A DNA stretch of 64,000 nucleotides from contig JBOFIJ010000016.1 of NCBI GenBank assembly GCA_051650105.1, positions 124,001-188,000 on the forward strand, read 5' to 3'. Positions 27,750 to 36,427 of this stretch are shown here, one piece after another. Each line of letters begins with the position of its first letter. The first letter of the stretch is position 1. Below the pieces are notes generated by a model. That model was not told where the DNA came from. It worked only from the letters and a program-made list of their open reading frames with translations, and did not search any database. This stretch comes from CAMWXW01 sp051650105 (GTDB lineage: Bacteria > Desulfobacterota > Desulfovibrionia > Desulfovibrionales > Desulfovibrionaceae). The translations under genes and the position numbers were made by a program.

Positions 27750-28089
27750 AGTGTTTTGCTCGTGAGCAACAGCCTTGTTATATGTTATGATGTCACATCC
27801 ATACAGTAATTGCTGCAATATTTTTTGTTTATAGATATCTCATGTTTTGTGGACATTGTTTGCTGTCTGTCATACAATAGCAACTGTGTATAGTGTTATA
27901 ACATAAGATAATAAAAACATATTACGGTATTGTATCACAATGAATGAAACAATGTACCCACGTTATCTAATAATGGTTTTGGAGTAATCCTCACATTTTC
28001 TTACTGCATACTGTACTATTTTTATGTATGGAAAAAGCGTTATATTCAATATCGTGTTCTTATACAAAGCACTATTTTTTCTCACAATA
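27750..28089. other. Gene-free stretch between convergent genes
   Basis: 340 AT-rich bases. A short perfect hairpin TTGCTC-GT-GAGCAA lies shortly after the membrane-protein stop but has no T-run. No open frame or RNA gene is seen. Confidence 0.5.
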
Positions 28090-28596
28090 TTATTCAAATA
28101 ATGTCGCTTTGGTTTCTTTAATATGTTTTAACATAACTTTATCTGCATCTTTTACTGCCTGAGGCAATGTTTTTATCTCTTCTCTTGTTTTAGTGCTAAG
28201 GGCATTACATGGACAAATGGCTACACAAGCAGGTGCCTGACCTTTTTCCTTTTGTTTTAAACATAAATCACATTTATTGGGTGCCACTCCTATTCCTGTT
28301 CCTGGATACATAGCAATAAATGGGCATCCTTTTAAACAATCTTTTGTTTCGCATCCTTCACATAAGGCATCCTGTAATAATACTGGGCCATCTTCTGTTT
28401 TAACAATAGCTCCTCTTGTGCAAGCCCTTGCACAACCAGGATTCTCTCAATGTCTACAATAAAATGGATATATTTGTCCACTTTCTGTTTTTGTCATTAT
28501 AATGTTGGGCTTACCATATAAGAAAGCACATATATTCTCACATGCTTCGCACCCGATACATTTCGTATAATCTATATGTAAAATAGTTGTTTCCAT
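28090..28596 (-). CDS. HydN/HycB-like 4Fe-4S ferredoxin with in-frame UGA (candidate selenoprotein)
   Basis: A 168-codon frame starting at the ATG 28596 (TAA-T-ATG junction with the upstream oxidoreductase gene), open except for one TGA at codon 50 (28447-28449). It encodes a four-cluster electron-transfer protein: C13-x2-C-x2-C-x3-C; C47-x2-[UGA50]-x4-C55-x3-C59; C-x2-C-x4-C-x3-CP; and NKC-x2-C with PAC-x3-CP. The UGA occupies the second ligand of cluster motif two, a position that is Cys in HydN (CRQCEDAPC) and relatives. A SECIS-like hairpin follows the UGA. Apart from this codon I see no frameshift or lost ligand, unlike the dead genes elsewhere in the window. A conventional reading would call only codons from ~28311 downwards as a 73-aa gene, or call a pseudogene. 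With the upstream GltD-like gene it resembles a split form of AegA/UacF. Selenocysteine insertion is inferred; a recent nonsense mutation is the alternative. Confidence 0.7.
28416..28449 (-). promoter_or_regulatory. Candidate SECIS hairpin and recoded UGA
   Basis: On the minus strand the UGA (28449-28447) is followed by 11 bases and then a perfect stem TTGTGCAA (28435-28428) / TTGCACAA (28423-28416) with loop GGGC. The loop starts 20 bases after the UGA. In the E. coli fdhF SECIS the spacer is also 11 bases and the loop is GGUC. G at the start of the loop, stem length and distance all fit the published bacterial SECIS consensus. A lower helix (CCT with AGG) can extend the structure. Confidence 0.6.
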
Positions 28597-28597
28597 A

Positions 28598-29674
28598 TTA
28601 TATTCCTTTTTGCTCAAAACATTTAGGACCTATGGCAAGTTTATTGATATCATAAAATTGGGATTGTTTATTTTCTTCAAAATGTTTGATAATAGTTCGC
28701 GCTGTTGTTAAGCCACTATAAATAGCATTACCAATCTTACTTGCCCCAGTCAAGGCATCGCCCGCAATATAAAGATTATTTACTATCATATTATGTAAAA
28801 AAGATCGTTTTTCTAATATCTCTGAATTTTTACAAGAAGGATGTTCTGGAAGAGTGGATGAATCTCCTATTGCTTTTAGAATACAATCACATTCTTGAAT
28901 TCTTTTTTCTTTAGTTAAAGGATTCTCAAATTCTATACCTTCAACATTCTTTGTTCCAAGTATCTTATATGGAGAACAATATTCTTGCCATATAATACCG
29001 TTATCAATAAGGTGCTCTATTTCATGTTTTCCTGCAGGAGCTTCTGCGAGGCTTTTTCTATATGCTAATATTATAGTACTAGCCCCCATTTCAAGAGCTC
29101 GCGAAGCTACATCAATTGCTGTAAAACCAGCTCCCAATATAACAATTTTTTTTCTTTTTATATCGTAAGTAAAAATATCTGAACCATGTTTTTTAGCACG
29201 TACGCGATATAAAAAATCTAAACCATTATACACGTTATCCAGATTCTCTCCTTCTATACCTAGCAATTTTTCTGTCCATGATCCTGTTGCAAGAAGAAGA
29301 ACGTCATAGTCCTTTTGTATGTCATCTAGAAGTATTTTTTCTTGTATAAGATCATCGCCTGTTTCTATTTTTGTTTCATTAAGATTACCAATAATTTTAG
29401 TATTTAAGAGAAATTGTACGCCAAAATCATTTTTTAATATATCTATCCCTCCTTGTATTGTTTCTGGAAGTATTCTGGACTCTGGAATACCATAACTCAT
29501 TAATCCACCTGGAACAGAGAGTTTATCATATACTGTTATGGTGTGTCCCGCTGTTGCTAAATATCCAGTAGCGGATAGCCCTGCAGGGCCAGAACCGATA
29601 ACTGCTATTTTTTTATTTGATGAAGCAAGTGCTTTGCTATTATAGAGAGCAAAATTCATATATGTTTGAGTCAT
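28598..29674 (-). CDS. NAD(P)-binding GltD-like oxidoreductase (AegA/UacF C-terminal type)
   Basis: 358-residue flavoprotein related to the small subunit of glutamate synthase. The FAD dinucleotide motif is KIAVIGSGPAGLSATGYLA, followed by GGLMSYGIPESRILP, the NAD(P)H motif KIVILGAGFTAIDVASRALEMGA, and a C-terminal NNLYIAGDALTGASKIGNAIYSGLTTARTI. The chosen ATG at 29674 has AAGGA upstream; the open frame continues to 29743 without a ribosome site. The N-terminal Fe-S domain found in GltD and AegA is absent, and that role is probably filled by the ferredoxin encoded immediately downstream (TAA-T-ATG). The pair would exchange electrons between NAD(P)H and ferredoxin or an unknown acceptor. Confidence 0.85.
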   Translation of the reverse strand: MTQTYMNFALYNSKALASSNKKIAVIGSGPAGLSATGYLATAGHTITVYDKLSVPGGLMSYGIPESRILPETIQGGIDILKNDFGVQFLLNTKIIGNLNETKIETGDDLIQEKILLDDIQKDYDVLLLATGSWTEKLLGIEGENLDNVYNGLDFLYRVRAKKHGSDIFTYDIKRKKIVILGAGFTAIDVASRALEMGASTIILAYRKSLAEAPAGKHEIEHLIDNGIIWQEYCSPYKILGTKNVEGIEFENPLTKEKRIQECDCILKAIGDSSTLPEHPSCKNSEILEKRSFLHNMIVNNLYIAGDALTGASKIGNAIYSGLTTARTIIKHFEENKQSQFYDINKLAIGPKCFEQKGI

Positions 29675-29693
29675 AATGCTGTCCTTTGTTGTA

Positions 29694-30530
29694 TTATAAA
29701 GTATTAGAAAACATTTCCACAGAAAGGGAAGGTGGAAGAGCATTTTGTTTGAAAAGAAATTTTTCTTTAGTACATATAATCTCTTTAATAATATCGGAGG
29801 GATATCCTAATTCTTCTATTTTCTTTGCTGAAAGATCTTGTTCAAGTAAATATAGAATAGGATCTAATAAAGTGTATGGAGGTAATGTATCACTATCTTT
29901 TTGTCCATAACGAAGTTCCGCCGAAGGTGGATGTGATAGCACACTTGGAGGAATTGATTGTGTTGGATACATAAGATTATATTGTTCCACTAGGGCATAA
30001 ACATGGGTTTTATAAATATCTCCAAGAGGAGAAAGAGCTCCACAGCTATCACCATATAATGTGAAGAAGCCCATTGCTTTTTCAGATTTATTACTAGTAC
30101 AAAGAACAAGTGTATTATTGTTATTTGAGTGCATCATTAGTAAAAGAGCTCGTATCCTAGATTGCACATTTTCTTGTGCTAACGGTAATATAGTGGATTC
30201 TATATTTTGTGTATATGTTGATAACGTGTTTTGTACAAGGTTCTCAATATCTATGTTGTCAACACTAACAGAGAGTATTTTTAGTAAAGCAGATACATTT
30301 TTTCTACTTTGAAGACTTGTATAGGGAGAAGGAAGAAAGAGTGGATAAATGTTTTCTTTACCAAGTGCTTTTGTAGCAAGAGTTAATGTAAAAGCCGAGT
30401 CTATTCCTCCAGAAATGCCTATTGTACATTTTGTATATCCTATTTTTGTGAAAAAAGAATAAATTGACTCTATTAAATATTCTACAATTTCTTTGTTTTT
30501 TTCAGTATTTTCCCATGGAAATTGTGTCAT
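29694..30530 (-). CDS. nadE: NH3-dependent NAD+ synthetase
   Basis: Amidates deamido-NAD to NAD with ammonia and ATP. The PP-loop SGGIDSAFTLTLATKALG lies near residues 40-57; CTSNKSEKAMGFFTLYGDSCGALSPLGDIYKTHV and PPSAELRYGQKDSDTLPPYTLLDPIL are also diagnostic. The 278-residue length fits the ammonia-dependent form with no nitrilase domain. The start at 30530 overlaps the dapB stop as ATGA, so the two are translationally coupled; the frame is open further upstream inside dapB. Confidence 0.93.
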   Translation of the reverse strand: MTQFPWENTEKNKEIVEYLIESIYSFFTKIGYTKCTIGISGGIDSAFTLTLATKALGKENIYPLFLPSPYTSLQSRKNVSALLKILSVSVDNIDIENLVQNTLSTYTQNIESTILPLAQENVQSRIRALLLMMHSNNNNTLVLCTSNKSEKAMGFFTLYGDSCGALSPLGDIYKTHVYALVEQYNLMYPTQSIPPSVLSHPPSAELRYGQKDSDTLPPYTLLDPILYLLEQDLSAKKIEELGYPSDIIKEIICTKEKFLFKQNALPPSLSVEMFSNTL

Positions 30531-31309
30531 TGTAGTGTATCCTGCATTGAATAAAGTGTACGGGCCTTTTGTTTTGAAAGCCATAATGCTGCATGTACAG
30601 CACCTTCAGCAAATGTTTTTCTTGAGTGGGCATGATGTGTAATTTCTATACGTTCTCCCTCTCCTAGAAAGTACAGAGTATGGACTCCTGCAACATCTCC
30701 GCCCCGGATACTTTGTATACCTATTTCTTTTTCTTTTCGTGCTTCGTGGATGTTTTCTCTGTGGTATTTCGCTACGGAAGGAAAATCCCATCCTTTAGAA
30801 TCTGCTATTTTTTTGCCAAGGCTAATAGCAGTTCCGCTAGGAGCATCTTTCTTATGTTGATGATGTATTTCAGAAATTTCTATATCGTATCCTTTTCCAA
30901 GAGATGCAATAAATTCTGGAAGAATATGTAATAATGCTGTAATACCTCTGCTCATATTACTGGCAAGAAGAATAGGGCTTGTTTTTGCTAATATAGATAA
31001 TTCTTTTTCTTCTTCTTCACATAAGCCTGTTGTTCCAATAACAAGGGGGTTGTTATTCTTATGTGCACACCGAGCTGTGTACATTGTGGAGTATGGGTTG
31101 GTAAAATCGATAATAGTTGCCTTTGGTGCATATGTAATTGCTTTATTTATATCAGTAAAAAAGGAACAGTGCTCTGGAAGCATTGTGGGGGGGCTTTTAT
31201 CTGGGTGTTCTACAATGGCACATAATGTAGTTTCAGGGTTTTCTATTACAGATTCTTGTATCATTTTCCCCATTCTACCGTAAGAACCGAGTAAGATAAT
31301 GTCAATCAT
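30527..31309 (-). CDS. dapB: 4-hydroxy-tetrahydrodipicolinate reductase
   Basis: Reduces HTPA to tetrahydrodipicolinate in the lysine/diaminopimelate pathway. The N-terminal nucleotide motif is LGSYGRMGKM. The catalytic block EIHHQHKKDAPSGTAISLGKKIA and SIRGGDVAGVHTLYFLGEGERIEITHHAHSR are clear. 260 residues, normal length. It overlaps nadE by four bases and is separated from ligA upstream by 308 gene-free bases, so it probably has its own promoter there. Confidence 0.95.
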   Translation of the reverse strand: MIDIILLGSYGRMGKMIQESVIENPETTLCAIVEHPDKSPPTMLPEHCSFFTDINKAITYAPKATIIDFTNPYSTMYTARCAHKNNNPLVIGTTGLCEEEEKELSILAKTSPILLASNMSRGITALLHILPEFIASLGKGYDIEISEIHHQHKKDAPSGTAISLGKKIADSKGWDFPSVAKYHRENIHEARKEKEIGIQSIRGGDVAGVHTLYFLGEGERIEITHHAHSRKTFAEGAVHAALWLSKQKARTLYSMQDTLQ

Positions 31310-31617
31310 TATGTATTATCCTTTTTCTAAGACCTATATATAAGTAAGAGGATACAATTATGATACCCTATGGAGATAACTTGTTCTTAGCGTGAGAATA
31401 CCACGTGTTCACATGGAATATTCTTGTATCGTTCACTTTAGCGCATTGTACTATATTTCTACAGATAATGGAATACAATTTATTCTCTATTTTATGAAAT
31501 AGAATAGAGTTATCTCCATAAGAATAAATGTGACACTTCTTATTACATCATGTACAGCCGTAGTTACAGGTGGTGTTATACGTATTGTATTTTTTGTGCT
31601 ATTTTATAAGAGTAAAA
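31310..31617. other. Gene-free stretch with a 13-bp inverted repeat
   Basis: 308 bases between ligA and dapB, both on the minus strand. A perfect 13-bp inverted repeat (TATGGAGATAACT at 31369-31381 and its complement at 31508-31520) brackets ~125 bases. No open frame of note. It probably contains the dapB promoter. Confidence 0.5.
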
Positions 31618-33651
31618 TTATGATAATAGAGAAAGAAAATCATTTTCTGTTATTATTTCTATGTTGGCTTCTTCAGCTTTTTTTACTTTGGATCCAGGAG
31701 AATCTCCAATAACAAGAATATCTACTTTTTTAGAAAATGAAGTGAGAACAAAGGCACCCATTTCTTCTGCTTTTATTTTGGCTTCTTTTCTTGTTATATT
31801 TTGTAATGTCCCTGTGAAAAGAATTTTTTTGTGTGAAAGAACAGTATGTATTGTTACAGGTTCTCGTTGAATTGGAACAATGTCATATTGTTGTAATTTC
31901 TCTATAAGAAGAATATTTGCTGGTGTAGAAAAAAAAGAACAGAGGGAAGATGCTACTTTGTTTCCAATATCTGGAAGCATTTCTAATTCTTCGTGTTTTG
32001 CTTGCATGAGACGTTCTAAAGAAAAATATGTTGTCGCAAGTGTTTTTGCTGTTTGTTCCCCTACATGTCGTATTCCAAGTGCATAAATATATTTGGAGAA
32101 AGGGGTAGTTGTTTTGGCTTTTGTTATGGCATGTAGTAAATTATCCGCCGATTTTTCACCCATTCTGTCCAATTGACATAATATTTCTTTTGAAAGTGAG
32201 AAAATATCTGAAGGATCATGTAGTAAAGAATTTTCATACAAAATATGTATCCATTGTTTCCCAAAGCCTTGTATATCAAAGCCACCTTTTGAGACAAAAT
32301 GTATTATTCTTTGTTTTGCTACTGCAGGGCAAGAAATATTGGGGCAATATACCCCAACCTCCTCTTGAATATGTAAAACAGCAGTGTGGCATACAGGACA
32401 TATACTTGGAAAAACAAATGGAATTTGAGAAGAAGTTCTTTTTTCTGGTATACTATGTACTACATAGGGGATAACATCACCTGCTCGTTTAATGAGAACG
32501 GCATCACCAATTCTGATATCTTTATGCTCAATTTCTTCTTGATTATGGAGTGTTGCACGGCGTACTGTGACTCCACCAACTAAAACAGGTTCTAGTATAG
32601 CAACAGGAGTAAGAATACCTGTACGTCCAACTTGTATTTCTATAGAAAGAATTGTACTGTGTGCGTAGCGTGCTGGGAATTTTAACGCTATTGCCCAGCG
32701 AGGAGATTTTGCTGTATAGCCAAGTTCAGATTGAATATCAAGAGAATTAATCTTCACAACAACACCATCTATTTCATGTGGAAGTTCTTCTCGTACATTT
32801 TCTATATGTGTATAATATGTCCATATTTCTGCACTATTTTCTATATATTTTGAATAAAGTGGTATAGAAAAAGAACATTCTTGTAAATAAGACATTATTT
32901 CATGTTGTGTTGTGAAAGATAAATCTGTACTATATTCTCCTATACCGTAAGCATAGAATTCTAATGGACGTTTCTTGGTAATTGTTGCATCTAATTGCCG
33001 AATAGAGCCAGATGCTGCATTACGAGGAGTTGCAAAGATTTTTTTCCCTTCTTGTATATTGTGTTCATTCAACTTTTGAAAATCGTTAGAATTAATAATA
33101 ATTTCTCCACGAACTTCAAGATAGTCCGGAATAGAGTTATGTTGAAGCACATGAGGGATATTTTTTATTGTTTTTACCGTGTGTGTAACAATCTCCCCTA
33201 TTTCACCATCTCCTCTTGTTAGTGCTTGTGCTAAGACACCTTTCTTATAGAGCAATTCTATTGCAATTCCATCTAATTTTGTGTCTATCCAAAAAGCGAT
33301 ATCGGAATGTGTCAATTTTATAATTCTTTGAATAAAGGCATCATACTCTTCTTTTGAATGTGCCTTTTCTAAACTATACATACGCTGTGTGTGGCGTGCT
33401 GTTTCTAAAGATGAGACAACTGTGGACGTAATTTGTGAAAGTACGGAATTTTCTTGCAGGAGCGGATATTGCTTTTCTAAAGCGGTTAACTCCTGAACAA
33501 GAAGATCAAATTCATCGTCAGATATTTCTTGTGTATCACCATAAAAATAGAGCGTATTATGTCGCGATATAGATTCTTGTAATAAAGAAACTCGTTCTTG
33601 TATCTTTTGTGGAATTGTAGTTTCAAAAGGGGCCCCTGAACTCTGTTTCAT
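31618..33651 (-). CDS. ligA: NAD-dependent DNA ligase
   Basis: Seals nicks using NAD+. The 677 residues show the full domain order: Ia (YFYGDTQEISDDEFDLLVQELTALEKQYP), adenylation domain with the lysine motif KLDG (WIDTKLDGIAIEL), EVRGEI, IDGVVVKIN, OB fold with QVGRTGILTPVA and LHNQEEI, zinc finger of four Cys (CPVCHTAVLHIQEEVGVYCP then CPA), HhH domain and a C-terminal BRCT domain (ILFTGTLQNITRKEAK). It lies 27 bases after dnaA on the same strand. Confidence 0.97.
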   Translation of the reverse strand: MKQSSGAPFETTIPQKIQERVSLLQESISRHNTLYFYGDTQEISDDEFDLLVQELTALEKQYPLLQENSVLSQITSTVVSSLETARHTQRMYSLEKAHSKEEYDAFIQRIIKLTHSDIAFWIDTKLDGIAIELLYKKGVLAQALTRGDGEIGEIVTHTVKTIKNIPHVLQHNSIPDYLEVRGEIIINSNDFQKLNEHNIQEGKKIFATPRNAASGSIRQLDATITKKRPLEFYAYGIGEYSTDLSFTTQHEIMSYLQECSFSIPLYSKYIENSAEIWTYYTHIENVREELPHEIDGVVVKINSLDIQSELGYTAKSPRWAIALKFPARYAHSTILSIEIQVGRTGILTPVAILEPVLVGGVTVRRATLHNQEEIEHKDIRIGDAVLIKRAGDVIPYVVHSIPEKRTSSQIPFVFPSICPVCHTAVLHIQEEVGVYCPNISCPAVAKQRIIHFVSKGGFDIQGFGKQWIHILYENSLLHDPSDIFSLSKEILCQLDRMGEKSADNLLHAITKAKTTTPFSKYIYALGIRHVGEQTAKTLATTYFSLERLMQAKHEELEMLPDIGNKVASSLCSFFSTPANILLIEKLQQYDIVPIQREPVTIHTVLSHKKILFTGTLQNITRKEAKIKAEEMGAFVLTSFSKKVDILVIGDSPGSKVKKAEEANIEIITENDFLSLLS

Positions 33652-33678
33652 AATAATACTACTCTAAAGCAAGATATC

Positions 33679-35445
33679 TTATGCATGGATAACTTTATAT
33701 GGGTCTAATAAAGTGACAACAGATAGCATTTGCTGTGCTTTTGGTGTAGAACGAACTATTTCTAATTCCACATTAGTAATACCCTTAATAACTGTTGAAT
33801 GTTGTCTATTAAAAAATTGCGCAATTTCTTTAAGTGTCATATCTGTATTACTTCGTGTAAGATAAAATATCAAATTACGCGCAATAACACATTCTTTTTG
33901 TCTTGTTTTTGAAGTTAACCTATCTAATGGAAGACCGAAATATTTACACACGGTGGCAATAATATCATCGAACGTTATTTTCTTTTCTGAAACATCATAA
34001 GCAGAAAGAATTTCCATTGCTATGGAAGGATTTATTTCTTGTTTCATAGAGCGAGCTTTCAGTATAATTGTTTTTAAGCAGCCCTCTATTTGACGTATAT
34101 CAGAGCAAATATTTTCTGCAAGAATGTCTGCAACAGTATCTGGTAAAAAGACATTATACGATTTCGCTTTGCTTTCCACAATTTGTTTACGAACTGAAAA
34201 ATTGGGAACGGCTATATTAGCCACATAGCCCTCTTGAAAACATGAAGAGAGCTGTTCATCCATTTGTTTTACTTCTTTTAATGAAAAAGAACTTGATACA
34301 GCGATACGAGAACCTTGAGCTTGGAGTGATTTAATAATACTTAATAGCTGTGACTGTATTTTCTCTTTTCCTTGTAGGAAATGTACGTCCTCCAGTAAAA
34401 AAACGTCTGCATTTTTCAAGTTACCTAGAAATTCTCCTAATTCTTTTCTTTGCATGGCAAGTGTGAATTGGGATGTAAAATCTTCTGCAGAAAGATATTC
34501 TATTTGTAAATTCTTTACATTGCTTACTTGTATAAGCTCTTTTCCTAAGGACTGGAGGAGATGTGTTTTTCCAAGCCCTGGTGGAGAACTAAGATATAAT
34601 GTTGATGCTAGAGAGCTGTTTATATCACATAGCGATTGTGATGACGCAAATGCTAGTGAGTTGCATTCCCCAACAATAAAATTATTGAAAGAATATTGAA
34701 AACTTTTGGGCGAGCGTTTTATGTGCAAATCAAGTGTTAATTGTGTTTGCTTCTTGCCTGAGGAGGATGGTTCTATCGGGATATTCATGCCACAAGAAGA
34801 AGGTATAAAAGGAGATTCTCCAGAATGTTTTTCTACTTGCTTATTAGATACTTCGTGTAAATTTTGTAATTCTTGTATTGTATTTTCTACAAGGTTTGAG
34901 TGTTCGTTTTTTGTTGTATGGGAAACTGAGGTTCTCGAAGGACGCGATGTGTACCTAGGGAGTCTTTTTCCTATAGAAGAAGACAATTCTTTATTATCAA
35001 AAATAGTAGATGGGATTACAGTACTTTCATCGGTATTCTCCCTCATTTTTTTTGTATTAATTTCCTCTGTATTGTGTGGGAAAGAGTTGGATGAAGCATT
35101 ATCATTCTCAGAAATAGATAGAATAGATTTCTTTGAAAATTCGAAAGGCATATCTGATTGTACTTTGAGAAAGGATTTTTCATTGCTAAAAGACATTTTT
35201 GTTGTAGGGGCAGAGGCAATTTCAACACGAACGTTTAGTGTGGTGCTAGCAAGAGCGGATGCTATTTGTGCAATTGTGCATTTGTATTTATTGTTAATGC
35301 GCGTAGCTACATATTTTGTTGGAGAAATAACAACAAGAGTAGTATCTTCTACATAGCCCTCTAGTTGGCTCAGCCACAAATTGTAGGCAGATGTGCTCAC
35401 AATTTTTGACAAATCTTTTTGTATATTTTTCCAAATATTCTTCAT
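33679..35445 (-). CDS. dnaA: Chromosomal replication initiator DnaA
   Basis: 588 residues. Domain I (residues 1-~85: WKNIQKDLSKIVSTSAYNLWLSQLEG), then a long, Ser/Thr-rich linker of ~150 residues, which makes the protein longer than most DnaA proteins. The AAA+ domain has Walker A SSPPGLGKTHLLQS and Walker B VFLLEDVHFLQGKEK (ED where many DnaA have DD; I recall this from Desulfovibrio DnaA). Domain IV carries the DNA-binding helix-turn-helix ending RQHSTVIKGI. It is not next to dnaN/gyrB but is followed by ligA. The 701-base AT-rich gap upstream is a candidate origin. Confidence 0.93.
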   Translation of the reverse strand: MKNIWKNIQKDLSKIVSTSAYNLWLSQLEGYVEDTTLVVISPTKYVATRINNKYKCTIAQIASALASTTLNVRVEIASAPTTKMSFSNEKSFLKVQSDMPFEFSKKSILSISENDNASSNSFPHNTEEINTKKMRENTDESTVIPSTIFDNKELSSSIGKRLPRYTSRPSRTSVSHTTKNEHSNLVENTIQELQNLHEVSNKQVEKHSGESPFIPSSCGMNIPIEPSSSGKKQTQLTLDLHIKRSPKSFQYSFNNFIVGECNSLAFASSQSLCDINSSLASTLYLSSPPGLGKTHLLQSLGKELIQVSNVKNLQIEYLSAEDFTSQFTLAMQRKELGEFLGNLKNADVFLLEDVHFLQGKEKIQSQLLSIIKSLQAQGSRIAVSSSFSLKEVKQMDEQLSSCFQEGYVANIAVPNFSVRKQIVESKAKSYNVFLPDTVADILAENICSDIRQIEGCLKTIILKARSMKQEINPSIAMEILSAYDVSEKKITFDDIIATVCKYFGLPLDRLTSKTRQKECVIARNLIFYLTRSNTDMTLKEIAQFFNRQHSTVIKGITNVELEIVRSTPKAQQMLSVVTLLDPYKVIHA

Positions 35446-36146
35446 GGCTATAGTTTTACACTAGCTAAGAAAATCATGCAAGAGGGGATAAAACACTATA
35501 ATTTTTATCGTTATATTATCGTAAAGCCTCTTTCAAAGAAGTTATTTATTCCTCCTACAAAATATAGTTAATACAAGAAACGTACGCTATTAAATTTTTT
35601 TTTGACGTAAATTTATTGCGTAAATCACGTTATTTTTTTATTAAATTAGAGTATTACTAAAAAATGGTACATCTTCAATAAACTTAATATATCTTAATAT
35701 ATCTTAATATTATAAATAATGATTTGATCTTACAATAAAGATAGAATATATAAATATAGAGAAATAGTATTGTATATACTGTATGTTGTTATTTAATGGA
35801 TCTATCTTAGTTATATAGAAGCAGTTATTTTCTACATTGAAGTAATAATATTTTCTTGATTGTGAGAAATAATGTACTGTTTTTGGGAGAATATATTTTT
35901 CTTTGTAATCCAATTTACAATGCTAAAAAAAATTTATGTATACTTTCTTATTCTTAATTACATTGTAATGTCATAAGGATTTCTTTTTTTCCGATGGCAA
36001 AAGATGTTCTTTCACATTTATTGCTATTCCATATGCTTAGGGAACATTACTCTATTTGTTATTAGAAAATATAATTACTCTATAGTTTTATCTTCATATG
36101 ACGATAGGGATCTTGTGTTTCCCTTTTATGAGGAGACCATAATAGT
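35446..36146. other. AT-rich gap upstream of dnaA: candidate replication origin
   Basis: 701 bases with very high AT content between divergent dnaA and the 73-aa gene. It contains three tandem 10-mers (A-A/T-CTTAATAT type) at 35681-35710, resembling an unwinding element. CGTAAA/CGTTA motifs recur near 35508-35632. I find no canonical TTATCCACA DnaA boxes. The predominant coding strand switches here from minus (left) to plus (right). A 67-codon frame at 35710-35913 (-) looks like chance in AT-rich DNA. Confidence 0.4.
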
Positions 36147-36368
36147 ATGAAAGCAAATATTTCTGAATTACCTCTACCACAGACAAGAATTCTTGTGAAA
36201 GATATTAAGAGTGTTTCTCGTGGTGAAACAGTATTGCGCCTTGTTCCACAAAAATATGTACATAATTTTCTTCTTTTTGATCAAGATAGTATTTCAGAGG
36301 AAAGTGAGTCTCTTTCTTTAAGACAAAGAGAAGTAATTGTTGTGAGAGCAAACTATATTTTTCAGTAA
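36147..36368 (+). CDS. Small protein of unknown function (73 aa)
   Basis: 73 residues preceded by AGGAG at 36131-36135. The composition is non-random and moderately polar (MKANISELPLPQTRILVKD at the start, REVIVVRANYIF at the end); no signal, membrane segment or known motif is seen. It ends 59 bases before the start of the 623-aa protein and is probably in the same transcript. It could be a chaperone or partner for that product, but this is only positional inference. Confidence 0.6.
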   Translation: MKANISELPLPQTRILVKDIKSVSRGETVLRLVPQKYVHNFLLFDQDSISEESESLSLRQREVIVVRANYIFQ

Positions 36369-36427
36369 CATTGTGCAATGGTAACTCGTATTACATAATA
36401 TGCTATGAAATGAGGAGAAAATTGCCT

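Noticed and set aside
28090..28311. A stand-alone 73-aa ferredoxin starting at 28311
   Set aside because: The Met there is internal to a conserved four-cluster protein whose frame is open upstream to 28596 except for one UGA. No ribosome site precedes 28311, and half of the cluster motifs would be lost.
24339..28596. Genetic code change with TGA read as tryptophan
   Set aside because: TGA is used as a normal stop in several coupled genes (xseA, dapB, lptF, moeA), Trp is encoded by TGG throughout, and the UGA in the ferredoxin falls on a Cys position, not Trp.
34706..35356. 216-codon frame (+) inside dnaA
   Set aside because: Antisense shadow of the Ser/Thr-rich DnaA linker; no start signal.
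35710..35913. 67-codon frame (-) in the dnaA upstream gap
   Set aside because: Composition is dominated by Tyr, Ile, Asn and Phe, as expected from chance in very AT-rich DNA, and no ribosome site is evident.
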